Notes: a model not told the origin generated them from the sequence alone. 64,000 nt of DNA from Pseudomonadota bacterium (GCA_018240505.1 JAFEFQ010000241.1:26497-90496), one strand, 5' to 3'; counted from the stretch's first letter, positions 20,705 to 33,369 are shown. Translations and numbers: made by a program.

Positions 20705-20977
20705 GTGAAAAAACGTATTCTCTGTGCGTTGTCGTTCGCGATTTGTTTGGGTCAATCTTACGCAACTGCTCAACTTGCCCCACCTGATTCTGAATTTTCG
20801 GAGTCAGACATCTGGAAAATAGCCGAACCGGATGCGTCTGGATTCTGTTTTCCATCCCAGGATGGCGGTTGGCATCAAATCTGCTGCATAGTATTTGTTG
20901 AAGAAGGTCAAGTCTTTTGTTCGGAGGGAGGGGCGGCGAGCAAAGACAATGGAATCCGCCTCACGCCGTTCACGTGA
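20705..20977 (+). CDS. Small secreted Cys-containing protein, function unknown
   Basis: A 90-residue protein. Residues 1-24 are a clear signal peptide (MKKRILCALSFAICLGQSYA). The mature part has Cys clusters FCFPSQ and ICCIVF, then another Cys, suggesting disulfides in the periplasm or outside. GTG 20705 follows GGGAGA at five to six bases, so it is chosen over the upstream in-frame GTG. The surrounding 20.6-21.1 kb is visibly richer in A and T than its neighbours, which suggests recent acquisition. No family was recognised. Confidence 0.6.
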   Translation: MKKRILCALSFAICLGQSYATAQLAPPDSEFSESDIWKIAEPDASGFCFPSQDGGWHQICCIVFVEEGQVFCSEGGAASKDNGIRLTPFT

Positions 20978-21010
20978 CCTGTGATTAGCAGAAAATTGCT
21001 TGATGTGACA

Positions 21011-21038
21011 CCCAACGCTGGTGATCACCAGCGTTGGG
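21011..21038. terminator. Perfect 28-bp palindrome between convergent genes
   Basis: CCCAACGCTGGTGA and its exact inverse TCACCAGCGTTGGG meet at 21024/21025. It stands 34 bases after the small secreted gene and 57 bases after the stop of degP on the other strand, so it could end both transcripts. It lacks a strong U tract in either direction, so termination is probable but not certain. Confidence 0.55.
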
Positions 21039-21094
21039 GAATTAGTAGAGATCAGCTATGTAACCCCGTAAACCCATTTCCATCCAACGTAATT

Positions 21095-22534
21095 TCAGCC
21101 TTTGTTAGACGGCACCGTTAACGTCACAAACTGCGCTGCCTCGCCTCGCTTAATCAGCAGCATAACGGAATCGCCTGGCTTCACATCCTTAACCGCACCT
21201 TGGAACTCGACCGTGTTCTTGACATAGACGCGGCCAACCTTGAGCACGACGTCGCCACGCTGCAGACCGCCGCGTTGAGCGACCGGGCCCGTTTGGGAGA
21301 TCACCACGCCGTTCTGGTCCTTGAGACCCAGTGCCCTGCGGTCATCCGAGGAGATATCGTCAACGGCGATGCCGAGCGGATTGCTGTTGTCCGGCTTCGT
21401 CCTGCCGCCGAGGCTGGCGAGTTTGCCGCCCTTCTCCGTCGGCAACTCGCCGACCGTAACCGGCAGATCGATCGTCTTGCCGTCGCGAAACACCTTGAGA
21501 TTTGCCGTCGCGCCGGGCTTGGTGTTGCCGACGAGCAACGGCAGATCGGAAGACTGGTCGATATTCTTGCCGTCGTAGGCGACGATGACGTCTCCCGGCT
21601 GGATTCCAGCCTTCTCGGCCCCGCTGCCGGACGTAACCTCGTTGACCAGCGCGCCGCCAACCTGGTTAAGGCCGAGCGCCTTCGCATCATTGCGGCCGAT
21701 GCTGCGGATCTGCACACCAATCATGCCGCGGCTGACCTTGCCCGTGGTCTTGAGCTGCTCGACCGTGTTCATCGCCATGTTGATCGGCACGGCGAACGAG
21801 ACGCCCATGTAGCCGCCCGAATTCGAATAGATCTGCGAGTTGATGCCGACGACCTGGCCGTCGAGGTTGAACAGCGGTCCGCCCGAATTGCCCGGGTTGA
21901 TCGGCACGTCGGTCTGGATGAACGGCACGTACTGCTCGGAACGGTTGCCGCGGCCGACGTAGCTGACCACGCCGTGCGTCACCGTATGATCGAAGCCGAA
22001 CGGCGAACCGATCGCGACGACCCACTGGCCCGGCTTGAGCTTGGCGGAATCCCCGATGCTGACCGCCGGCAGGCCGCTGGCATTCACTTTCAACAAGGCG
22101 ACATCGGATGTCTTGTCGGTGCCGACCACCTTGGCATCGAGTTCGCGCCGGTCGGACAGGCGCACGATCACCTTCTCCGCGCCGTCGACGACGTGGTTGT
22201 TGGTCAGGATGTAGCCGTCGTTCGAGATGACGAAACCCGAGCCATGCGACTCGCCGCCGCCGCGCGGACGCGCGCCGCCCGGGCCGTTCGGGCCGAAGAA
22301 GCGGCGGAAGAAGTCCTGCATGCCGGGCGGCACGTTCTGCGCGCCGCCGTCGTCGTCCTGGTCATCGGCGTCGGCGCCCTGCTGGGCGACGCCATCGCCC
22401 TGGGTCGCGGTGATGTTGACGACCGAAGGACCGTTCTTTTCGACGAGCTGGGTGAAGTCCGGGAGATCCGCATGCGCCGATGCGGCGAGGGCGAACAACG
22501 CGGCGAAGACGCCGATTTTATATACCTTGCTCAT
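21095..22534 (-). CDS. degP: Periplasmic serine protease/chaperone, DegP (Do, MucD) type
   Basis: A 479-residue HtrA protein. The signal peptide is residues 1-22. The trypsin-like triad is His114 (TNNHVVDGAE), Asp144 (SDVALL) and Ser217 (PGNSGGPL), followed by two PDZ domains (about 265-355 and 380-475). It has a Q/D/G-rich insert (residues 46-70), the usual variable linker. ATG 22534 has AAAGG at seven bases. It lies downstream of rpoE-rseA in the same direction, as mucD does in pseudomonads, and degrades misfolded envelope proteins. Confidence 0.94.
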   Translation of the reverse strand: MSKVYKIGVFAALFALAASAHADLPDFTQLVEKNGPSVVNITATQGDGVAQQGADADDQDDDGGAQNVPPGMQDFFRRFFGPNGPGGARPRGGGESHGSGFVISNDGYILTNNHVVDGAEKVIVRLSDRRELDAKVVGTDKTSDVALLKVNASGLPAVSIGDSAKLKPGQWVVAIGSPFGFDHTVTHGVVSYVGRGNRSEQYVPFIQTDVPINPGNSGGPLFNLDGQVVGINSQIYSNSGGYMGVSFAVPINMAMNTVEQLKTTGKVSRGMIGVQIRSIGRNDAKALGLNQVGGALVNEVTSGSGAEKAGIQPGDVIVAYDGKNIDQSSDLPLLVGNTKPGATANLKVFRDGKTIDLPVTVGELPTEKGGKLASLGGRTKPDNSNPLGIAVDDISSDDRRALGLKDQNGVVISQTGPVAQRGGLQRGDVVLKVGRVYVKNTVEFQGAVKDVKPGDSVMLLIKRGEAAQFVTLTVPSNKG

Positions 22535-22608
22535 ATTTATACCTTTATACAAATTCCGACGGAGGAAAACCGCAAGACCATTTCCACGAGCGCTGCTTGG
22601 AACGACAA

Positions 22609-22639
22609 ACGCCCGTCCGGGTTCCAGCCGAACGGGCGT
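22609..22639 (-). terminator. Intrinsic terminator between rseA and degP
   Basis: On the minus strand ACGCCCGT...ACGGGCGT is an 8-bp stem extended inside by CGG/CCG, followed by TTTGTCGTT. It stands 50 bases past the rseA stop and about 75 before the degP start. degP is therefore either expressed partly by read-through or has its own promoter, although no exact sigma-E promoter was found before it. Confidence 0.7.
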
Positions 22640-22689
22640 CGCACGAATTCCGGGTCAGCCAATGTTAAGACGGGCCGTCTGTCCGGCAC

Positions 22690-23367
22690 TCATCGCTGCG
22701 CGGGCGCAGCGGCTTGCTGCACCGAATCCTGCACGGGCGGGCGTTGCGCACGCAGCACGTAGGACACCCCGCCGATTTCGATGCGCTCCGGCGCCGGTTC
22801 GCTGCCGTCCGGCAGGTAATAGCTCGGCACCACCTGCTCGTAACTTGCCGGCTGCACCGCCGCGTAGTCGAACAGCGGCGAGCCCGCATTCGCCAGCGGC
22901 CGCGCCAACGGCAGATACGGCTGCGACGACGCATGCGCGGGCGCCTGCGCGGCGACCGCGAGCGCCGGACCGCCGCCCTGCTCGGGTGGATGCGACACGG
23001 TCAACGCGACCACGGCGACCGCGGCGGCGATCGCGCCGCCGCCGACCCAGCGCAGCACACCGAAACCGACACGCCGCGACGAATGGACGGCGGTCACCGC
23101 GACGTCCGCATCGAGCCGCGCGATCACGCCGTCGGCGAAATCTGCCGGCAGTACGACCGCGACGCACTCGCGCTTCAAAGTCGCGCTGACCAGATGATAG
23201 TTCGACCAGCGCCGGGCCAGATCGGACTGCGCCTCGACGCCGCGCAGCAGGAATCGCACCTGGTCGCGCGCCAGTTCGCCGTCCATCAGCGCGGACAATT
23301 GTTCACCAAGCGAATCGGCCATGGCTTGATTGGGGTTCATCGGATGGGAAAGTGGATGCTCATTCAT
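22690..23367 (-). CDS. rseA: Anti-sigma-E factor RseA (MucA-like)
   Basis: A 225-residue protein with the RseA N-terminal sigma-binding domain (EQLSALMDGELARDQVRFLL and RWSNYHLVSATL). One transmembrane helix follows at about residues 101-123 (VGGGAIAAAVAVVALTVS), then a periplasmic tail. It should hold RpoE inactive until regulated proteolysis. ATG 23367 overlaps the rpoE stop by eight bases. No rseB follows it, so signal sensing may rely on the protease alone or on an rseB elsewhere. Confidence 0.88.
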   Translation of the reverse strand: MNEHPLSHPMNPNQAMADSLGEQLSALMDGELARDQVRFLLRGVEAQSDLARRWSNYHLVSATLKRECVAVVLPADFADGVIARLDADVAVTAVHSSRRVGFGVLRWVGGGAIAAAVAVVALTVSHPPEQGGGPALAVAAQAPAHASSQPYLPLARPLANAGSPLFDYAAVQPASYEQVVPSYYLPDGSEPAPERIEIGGVSYVLRAQRPPVQDSVQQAAAPAQR

Positions 23368-23959
23368 GGTCAATACTCGAATCCTGCCCCAGCAACGGAC
23401 GCAATTTCGCATCGATCGCATCGCGGGCGCGGAAGATGCGCGAGCGGACCGTGCCGATCGGGCAGTTCATGCGTTCCGCGATTTCCTCGTAGCTCAACCC
23501 GTCGACCTCGCGCAGCGTGATGGCGGTTTTCAGTTCTTCCGGCAATTGTTCGACCGTGTCGAAGACCGTTTGTTCAATTTCCTGGCGCAACAATTCGTGC
23601 TCGGGCGTGGCACGATCCTTGAGCCAAGCGCCGCCGTCGAGCAGCATGGCGTCGTCGACCGCGATGTCGTCCTTCGGCGGGCGCCGCCCCTGCGACACGA
23701 GATGGTTCTTCGCCGTGTTGATCGCGATCTTGTAGATCCATGTGTAGAACTGGGCGTCGCCGCGAAAGTTCCCGATCGCGCGATAAGCGCGGATAAAAGC
23801 TTCCTGGGCCACGTCCTGGCATTCGCTCCAGTCGGAGACGTAACGCGAGATGACGCTGACGATCTTGTGCTGATACTTGCGGATCAGCAGATCGAAAGCG
23901 CGCTTGTCTCCTTTCTGTACACGTTCGACCAACTCGCGGTCGGTGTCCGCCTCACCCAT
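23360..23959 (-). CDS. rpoE: RNA polymerase sigma-E factor (ECF)
   Basis: A 199-residue ECF sigma factor. Region 2 has FDLLIRKYQHKIVSVISRYV and QDVAQEAFIRAYRA, and region 4 has EELKTAITLREVDGLSYEEI with GTVRSRIFRARDAI. It controls the envelope-stress response. ATG 23959 (MGEADTDRELV) is chosen; ATG 23968 is an alternative. Starts further upstream lie at or before the predicted transcription start of the sigma-E promoter at 24006-24033. It is coupled to rseA by overlap. Confidence 0.94.
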   Translation of the reverse strand: MGEADTDRELVERVQKGDKRAFDLLIRKYQHKIVSVISRYVSDWSECQDVAQEAFIRAYRAIGNFRGDAQFYTWIYKIAINTAKNHLVSQGRRPPKDDIAVDDAMLLDGGAWLKDRATPEHELLRQEIEQTVFDTVEQLPEELKTAITLREVDGLSYEEIAERMNCPIGTVRSRIFRARDAIDAKLRPLLGQDSSIDHE

Positions 23960-24005
23960 CCGGGCCATACTCCGTTTGTATTCGACCCGGTTGAGCATGA
24001 CCATG

Positions 24006-24033
24006 CTAGACCGGGACAGGCAATCAAAGTTCC
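24006..24033 (-). promoter_or_regulatory. Sigma-E type promoter of rpoE
   Basis: On the minus strand GGAACTT (24027-24033), the exact sigma-E -35 element, lies 16 bases from TCTAG (24006-24010), close to the consensus -10 TCTGA/TCTAA. The predicted start is near 24000, about 40 bases before the rpoE ATG. This matches positive autoregulation of rpoE known from enteric bacteria and pseudomonads. Confidence 0.8.
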
Positions 24034-24063
24034 ATCGTTCGCGGCCGCAGTCGGCAACCGTAC

Positions 24064-24090
24064 CGCTGCCGCCGCCGGGCGGCGGCAGCG
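24064..24090. repeat. GC-rich 13-bp inverted repeat upstream of rpoE
   Basis: CGCTGCCGCCGCC (24064-24076) and its exact inverse (24078-24090) are separated by one base. A hairpin would form with a small loop at the cost of the inner pairs. It lies between the sigma-E promoter of rpoE and the fadB promoter and may insulate the two divergent genes. Confidence 0.5.
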
Positions 24091-24106
24091 GCGAACCTCC
24101 GCTCCG

Positions 24107-24136
24107 TTGACCCAGGCCATCCCCAGCGCCGATTAT
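24107..24136 (+). promoter_or_regulatory. Probable promoter of fadB
   Basis: TTGACC (24107-24112) and GATTAT (24131-24136) are 18 bases apart and fit a sigma-70 promoter (five of six and four of six). Transcription would start near 24143, about 26 bases before the fadB ATG. Confidence 0.5.
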
Positions 24137-24168
24137 AGCCGCCCCACCCCGCAACGACCGGAACCATC

Positions 24169-26214
24169 ATGTTCGAAGGACTGCGCTTCGCCCACTGGAA
24201 ACCCGACCTCGGCGCCGACGGCATCCTCGTACTGACCTTCGACCGCGCCGACGCTCCGGTCAACGCCTTCAACCGCGCGGCGATGGACGAGCTGGCGCAG
24301 ATTGCCGAACGCCTGGCCATCGAGCCGCCGAAAGGCGTCGTGATCCGCTCGGGCAAGCCCGACACGTTCATTGCCGGCGCCGACATCACCGAGTTCGAGA
24401 AGTACGAGAAGGAAGGCCGCGTGCTCGCCAGCATCGAGAACGGCCAGCGCGTGTTCCAGAGCATCGCGCGCCTGCGCTGCCCGACCGTGGCGGCGATCCA
24501 CGGCGCCTGCATGGGCGGCGGCTTCGAGTTGTCGCTGGCTTGCCGCTACCGCGTCGCCACGCGCGATGCGAAGACGCGCCTCGCCTTCCCCGAGGTCATG
24601 CTCGGCATCATCCCGGGCTGGGGCGGCACCGCGCGGTTGCCGCGCCTGATCGGCGCGCCGGAAGCGCTGCCGCTGATGCTGACCGGCAAGTCGCTGTCGG
24701 CCGAGGCGGCCAAGTCGCTCGGCGTGATCGACAAGCTGACCTCGCCCGAACTGCTCGTCGCTGAAGCCAGGGAGTTGATCGCGCACCCGCGCGCGCGCGC
24801 GTTCGCGCAGCGCGCGACCGCCTGGGCGACGAATCTGTGGCCGGTGCGCCAGGTACTCGCGCCGATCGTCGCCAGGCAGACCGCGGCCAAGGCGAATCCG
24901 CAGCATTACCCGGCCCCGTTTGCCTTGATCGACGTGTGGCGGCGCGGCGGCTCGAGCATCACGCAGCGCCTGAAGATCGAGGCGCGCGCGGTGGCCAGGC
25001 TCGCGACGACACCGACCTGCCGCAATCTCGTGCGCGTCTATTTCCTGCAGGAGCGGCTGAAGAAGCTCGGCGGCGGCGATTCGGGCATCCAGCGCGTGCA
25101 CGTCGTCGGCGCCGGCGTCATGGGCGGCGACATCGCGGCGTGGTGCGCGCTGCGTGGCTTCGAGGTCACGCTGCAGGACCGCGAGATGAAGTACATCCAG
25201 CCCGCGCTCGACCGCGCGCAGGACCTGTTCGCCAAGCGCCTGAAGACGCCCGAGGCGATCGCGCCGGCCGCGGCACGGCTCAAGGCCGACGTCGACGGCA
25301 GCGGCATCGCCAATGCCGACCTCGTCATCGAGGCGATCTTCGAGAATCTGCAGGCCAAGGAAGACCTGTACCGCAAGACCGAACCGGCGATGAAGGCCGA
25401 CGCGCTGCTCGCGACGAACACCTCGAGCATTCCGCTGGCCGAGCTGCGCCAAGCGGTGAACGCGCAGGGCCGCTTCCTCGGCCTGCACTACTTCAACCCG
25501 GTCGCGCAGATGCCGCTGGTCGAGATCGTGCGCCAGGATCATCTCGACGCGGCCAACGAAGCCCGTGCGCTGGCCTTCTGCAAGAAGATCGACAAGTTGC
25601 CCGTACCGGTCAAGGGCACGCCGGGCTTTCTCGTCAACCGCATTCTGTTTCCGTACCTGCTTGAAGCGCTGCGCATGTTCAAGGAAGGCATCCCCGGCCC
25701 GGTGCTCGACAAGGCGGCGAAGAAGTTCGGCATGCCGATGGGGCCGATCGAACTGGCCGACACGGTCGGGCTCGACGTCTGCGTCTCGGTCGGCAAGGAA
25801 GTCGGCGAATTCCTTCACCTCGACATTCCCGACGGCCTCGATGGCTATCTCGCCGCGGGCAAGAAGGGCAAGAAGACCGGCGAAGGCCTGTACAAATGGG
25901 AGAACGGCAAGCCGGTCAAACCCGAGGTCGATCCGAAATACGTCGCACCCGACGACATCGCCGAGCGCATGATCCTGCCGCTGCTCAACGAATCCGTGGC
26001 CTGCCTGCACGACGGCGTCACCGACGACGCCGACCTGCTCGACGCGGGCGTGATCTTCGGCACCGGCTTCGCCCCGTTCCGCGGCGGCCCGATTCAGCAC
26101 GTCAAGAGCGAAGGCGCAGACAAGCTCAAGGCGCAACTCGACGCGCTCGCGACAAAATACGGCGCGCGCTTCACACCGAAGCCGGGCTGGGACAGCCCGG
26201 TGCTGCGCTCCTGA
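24169..26214 (+). CDS. fadB: Fatty-acid oxidation multifunctional enzyme (enoyl-CoA hydratase / 3-hydroxyacyl-CoA dehydrogenase)
   Basis: A 681-residue FadB/FadJ-type fusion. The crotonase half (1-190) has FIAGADITEF for the oxyanion hole, GGGFELSLACRYRVA, and PEVMLGIIPGWGGT with the catalytic Glu. The dehydrogenase half starts at about 305 with HVVGAGVMGGDIAAW, the NAD fold, and has the catalytic His in GLHYFNPVAQMP. It performs two beta-oxidation steps and needs a thiolase, which is not in the window. FadJ is equally possible from sequence alone. It ends four bases from the convergent protease gene. Confidence 0.92.
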   Translation: MFEGLRFAHWKPDLGADGILVLTFDRADAPVNAFNRAAMDELAQIAERLAIEPPKGVVIRSGKPDTFIAGADITEFEKYEKEGRVLASIENGQRVFQSIARLRCPTVAAIHGACMGGGFELSLACRYRVATRDAKTRLAFPEVMLGIIPGWGGTARLPRLIGAPEALPLMLTGKSLSAEAAKSLGVIDKLTSPELLVAEARELIAHPRARAFAQRATAWATNLWPVRQVLAPIVARQTAAKANPQHYPAPFALIDVWRRGGSSITQRLKIEARAVARLATTPTCRNLVRVYFLQERLKKLGGGDSGIQRVHVVGAGVMGGDIAAWCALRGFEVTLQDREMKYIQPALDRAQDLFAKRLKTPEAIAPAAARLKADVDGSGIANADLVIEAIFENLQAKEDLYRKTEPAMKADALLATNTSSIPLAELRQAVNAQGRFLGLHYFNPVAQMPLVEIVRQDHLDAANEARALAFCKKIDKLPVPVKGTPGFLVNRILFPYLLEALRMFKEGIPGPVLDKAAKKFGMPMGPIELADTVGLDVCVSVGKEVGEFLHLDIPDGLDGYLAAGKKGKKTGEGLYKWENGKPVKPEVDPKYVAPDDIAERMILPLLNESVACLHDGVTDDADLLDAGVIFGTGFAPFRGGPIQHVKSEGADKLKAQLDALATKYGARFTPKPGWDSPVLRS

Positions 26215-26218
26215 CCGA

Positions 26219-30481
<4,263 letters not shown>

Positions 30482-30607
30482 GCCCGGCACTTCCGCCATC
30501 CACGTTGCGCAAAGTCTAGTGTGCGACGCGCGCACGGAAAATCCCTTGCCGCTGGCATCGCGCGCGCCGGGCCGCTAGCATGGCCGGCCTTGCCGTCCGC
30601 CCAGACC

Positions 30608-31285
30608 ATGTCCGCCATCGATCCTGCCGACCCGCCTCCGCTGCTTGCCGCACGCGCGCTCGCGTATGCGCGCAACGAGGAGCCGATTTTCGGCCCGCTC
30701 GATTTCTCCCTGGCCGCCGGCGAAGTCGTGCTGATCGAAGGCGACAACGGCAGCGGCAAGACGACGCTGCTCAAGGTGCTGTCGGGCCTGCTCGAACCGA
30801 CCGCGGGCGAAGTGCTGCTCAACGGCGTGCACCTGACCCTGGCGAAGCTCTCGCACCAGGTCGCCCTGCTCGGCCACCTGCCCGGCATGAAACTGGAACT
30901 GACCACGCTGCAGAACCTGCGCTTCGCGGTCGGCCTCGGCGGCATCCGCCCCGGAATCACTCCGGCGATCGCGCTCGCCAGCGTCGGCCTCGCCGGCTAC
31001 GAAGACCAGCCGTTGCGCCTGCTTTCCGCCGGGCAGAAGAAACGCGTCGCGCTCGCGCGCCTTCTGCTCGTGCCCGCCGCGCTGTGGCTGCTCGACGAGC
31101 CGTACGCGAACCTCGACCGCGAGGGCATCGAACTGGTCAACCGCCTGCTGCTGATGCACGCGCAGCGCGGCGGCGCGGCGCTGATCACCTCGCACGGTGC
31201 ATATGCGTACACGTCGGGGACGCCGCGCCGGATCGCGCTGCGCGCGACGACGGCCGAACCAGCCGGCCGCGAGGCGGGCGCATGA
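30608..31285 (+). CDS. ccmA: Cytochrome c maturation ABC transporter, ATP-binding subunit
   Basis: A 225-residue ABC ATPase. Walker A is GDNGSGKTT, the signature is LSAGQKKRVALAR and Walker B is LWLLDEPYANLD. CcmA uses ATP to release holo-CcmE from CcmC. It is the first gene of ccmABCDE and overlaps ccmB by four bases (ATGA). Confidence 0.94.
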   Translation: MSAIDPADPPPLLAARALAYARNEEPIFGPLDFSLAAGEVVLIEGDNGSGKTTLLKVLSGLLEPTAGEVLLNGVHLTLAKLSHQVALLGHLPGMKLELTTLQNLRFAVGLGGIRPGITPAIALASVGLAGYEDQPLRLLSAGQKKRVALARLLLVPAALWLLDEPYANLDREGIELVNRLLLMHAQRGGAALITSHGAYAYTSGTPRRIALRATTAEPAGREAGA

Positions 31286-31965
31286 AGCCCGGAACGACTT
31301 CCGCCGCCTGCGTCGCGCTGCTCAGGCGCGATCTCGCGCTGACCTGGCGCCGGCGCGGCGACGCGCTCAACCCTCTGCTGTTCGCGGTCATCGTGGTCGC
31401 CCTGTTTCCGTTCGCGCTTGGTCCCGAGGCGCAGGTGCTCGAACGCATTGCCGCGGGCACGATCTTCGTTGCCGTGCTGCTCGCCGCGCTGCTCTCGCTC
31501 GACAGCCTGTTCCGCAGCGACCTCGACGACGGCTCGCTCGAACAACTCGTGCTCTCGCCGCATCCGCTGTCGTTGCTGCTCGCCTGCAAGATCGCGATCC
31601 ACTGGCTGACGACCGCGCTGCCGTTGATCGCGATCGCGCCGCTGCTCGCGATGCTGCTGCACCTGCCCGACAGCGTCTTGCCGGTGCTGCTCGCCGCACT
31701 CGCCCTGGCGACGCCGCTGCTGAGCCTGATCGGCGCGATCTGCGTCGCGCTGACGGTGGCCTTGCGCCGCTCTGGTATGCTCCTGACCCTGCTCGTGTTG
31801 CCGCTGATCGTGCCGGTGCTGATCTTCGGCGCCGGCGCGTGCAATGCGGCGCAGGCAGGATTGCCCTATGCCGCACCGCTGCTCTGGCTCGGCGCATGGC
31901 TCGTACTTGCGCTCGTGCTCGCACCGCTGGCGACGGCGGCGGCATTGAAAATTTCGTTGACATGA
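31282..31965 (+). CDS. ccmB: Cytochrome c maturation membrane protein CcmB
   Basis: A 227-residue multi-pass membrane protein with about six hydrophobic helices. It carries the family motif LSLDSLFRSDLDDGSLEQLV after the second helix. It forms the CcmABCD complex. The start overlaps ccmA and the stop overlaps ccmC (ATGA each). Confidence 0.94.
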   Translation: MKPGTTSAACVALLRRDLALTWRRRGDALNPLLFAVIVVALFPFALGPEAQVLERIAAGTIFVAVLLAALLSLDSLFRSDLDDGSLEQLVLSPHPLSLLLACKIAIHWLTTALPLIAIAPLLAMLLHLPDSVLPVLLAALALATPLLSLIGAICVALTVALRRSGMLLTLLVLPLIVPVLIFGAGACNAAQAGLPYAAPLLWLGAWLVLALVLAPLATAAALKISLT

Positions 31966-32735
31966 ATCCACTCGTCCTCTGGTTCCACAAACTCGGCTCG
32001 CCGCCGTACTTCTATCGCTTCGCCGGGCGCTTCCTGCCGTGGCTGTACGCGATCGCGCTCGTCAGCGGCGCGATCGGGCTCTACGGCGGCCTCGTCGTCG
32101 CGCCGGCGGACTACCAGCAGGGCGATTCGTTCCGCATGATCTACGTGCACGTGCCGTGCGCGTGGATGAGCCTGTTCGTCTATGCCTTCATGGCGGCGAA
32201 TGCGTTCGTCGCCCTGGTATGGCGGATCAAACTGTCGGAGACGCTGGCGATGGCGAGCGCACCGGTCGGCGCCGCGTTCACCTTCATCACCCTCGTCACC
32301 GGCTCGCTCTGGGGCAAGCCGATGTGGGGCACGTGGTGGACCTGGGATGCGCGCCTGACCAGCGAACTCGTGCTGCTGTTCCTCTACCTCGGCGTGATCG
32401 GCCTGTACCACGCGATCGAGGATGTGCGCCAGGCCGCGCGCGCCGCGGCGTTCCTCGCCCTGATCGGCGTGGTCAACCTGCCGATCGTGCACTACTCGGT
32501 CGTGTGGTGGAACACGCTGCACCAGGGCCAGACCGTGAGCCTCATGGGCCAATCCAAGATTTCCCAAAGCATGCTCTGGCCGCTGCTGACGATGGCGTTC
32601 GCGACGCATGTATACTTTTTCGCCAGCCTGCTCGCGCGCGCGCGCGCCGCGCTGCTCGCGCTCGAATCGGGCAAGGACTGGGTACGCGCGATTGCTCTGG
32701 CGCAACCGACGCGCGAGGCATCCGCGCATGGCTGA
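31962..32735 (+). CDS. ccmC: Haem handling protein CcmC
   Basis: A 257-residue six-helix membrane protein with the WWD haem-binding motif in WGTWWTWDARLT (about residue 125) and flanking periplasmic His (YVHVPCAW and VHYSVVWWNTLHQ). It attaches haem to CcmE. It overlaps the ccmD start by eight bases. Confidence 0.95.
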   Translation: MNPLVLWFHKLGSPPYFYRFAGRFLPWLYAIALVSGAIGLYGGLVVAPADYQQGDSFRMIYVHVPCAWMSLFVYAFMAANAFVALVWRIKLSETLAMASAPVGAAFTFITLVTGSLWGKPMWGTWWTWDARLTSELVLLFLYLGVIGLYHAIEDVRQAARAAAFLALIGVVNLPIVHYSVVWWNTLHQGQTVSLMGQSKISQSMLWPLLTMAFATHVYFFASLLARARAALLALESGKDWVRAIALAQPTREASAHG

Positions 32736-32901
32736 GTTCTTTCACATGGGGGGCTACGGCGCCTACGTCTGGGCTGCCTACGCGGTGTTCGTCGTCGTCC
32801 TGCTCGCCGATGCGCTGGCGCCGCTCTGGCAGCGCCGCGGTACGCTGCGCGACATTGCCGCACGCCTGCGCCGCGAATCGAAGCGGAAGACCACGCCATG
32901 A
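32728..32901 (+). CDS. ccmD: Haem exporter subunit CcmD
   Basis: A 57-residue single-pass protein. The N-terminal YGAYVWAAYAVFVVVLL helix and the basic C-terminus are typical of CcmD, which stabilises holo-CcmE release. It overlaps ccmC at its start and ccmE (ATGA) at its end. Confidence 0.88.
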   Translation: MAEFFHMGGYGAYVWAAYAVFVVVLLADALAPLWQRRGTLRDIAARLRRESKRKTTP

Positions 32902-33344
32902 CTCCGACCCGAAAACGCCGCCTGATCGCGGTCGCGCTGATCCTGCTCGCCGTCGGTGTTGCCGCCGCGCTGACCGTGACCGCGCTGAGCCAGAACATGA
33001 CCTATCTGTTCTCGCCGACCGAGACCCTGGCCGGCAAGGCGCCGCCCGGGGCGAGTTTCAAGCTTGGCGGCGTCGTGCTCGAGCATTCGATCCAGCGCGA
33101 CCCGAATTCGCTCAAGGTCGACTTCGTCGTCACCGACCGATTCAAGCAGATTCCGGTCGAGTACACCGGCATCCTGCCCGACCTGTTCCGCGAGGGCCAG
33201 AGCGTGATCGCCACCGGCAGAATGCAGGGCGATCGTTTCTTTGCGCGCGAAGTGCTCGCGAAGCACGACGAGAGCTACATGCCGAAGGAAGTCGCCGACG
33301 CGATCGCAAAGGCGAAGGCCGCGCACGCGGGCGAGACGAAATAG
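32898..33344 (+). CDS. ccmE: Cytochrome c-type biogenesis haem chaperone CcmE
   Basis: A 148-residue periplasmic haem chaperone anchored by residues 9-30. The covalent haem ligand His123 lies in LAKHDESYMP, the HxxxY motif. It is the last ccm gene here; ccmF, ccmG and ccmH, which normally follow, are absent and a gene on the other strand begins its stop 26 bases later. Confidence 0.94.
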   Translation: MTPTRKRRLIAVALILLAVGVAAALTVTALSQNMTYLFSPTETLAGKAPPGASFKLGGVVLEHSIQRDPNSLKVDFVVTDRFKQIPVEYTGILPDLFREGQSVIATGRMQGDRFFAREVLAKHDESYMPKEVADAIAKAKAAHAGETK

Positions 33345-33352
33345 ACGCACGG

Positions 33353-33369
33353 GCCGGCGTAGCGCCGGC
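33353..33369. terminator. Hairpin between the ccm operon and the kinase gene
   Basis: GCCGGCG-TAG-CGCCGGC, a 7-bp perfect stem, fills the gap between the convergent stops at 33344 and 33370. It has no U tract. Acting as a shared terminator is inference. Confidence 0.4.

Noticed and set aside
24132..24137. TATAAT on the minus strand upstream of rpoE as a sigma-70 promoter
   Set aside because: No -35 hexamer is found at 15 to 19 bases, while a near-perfect sigma-E site lies nearer the gene. The same bases are better used as the fadB -10 on the plus strand.
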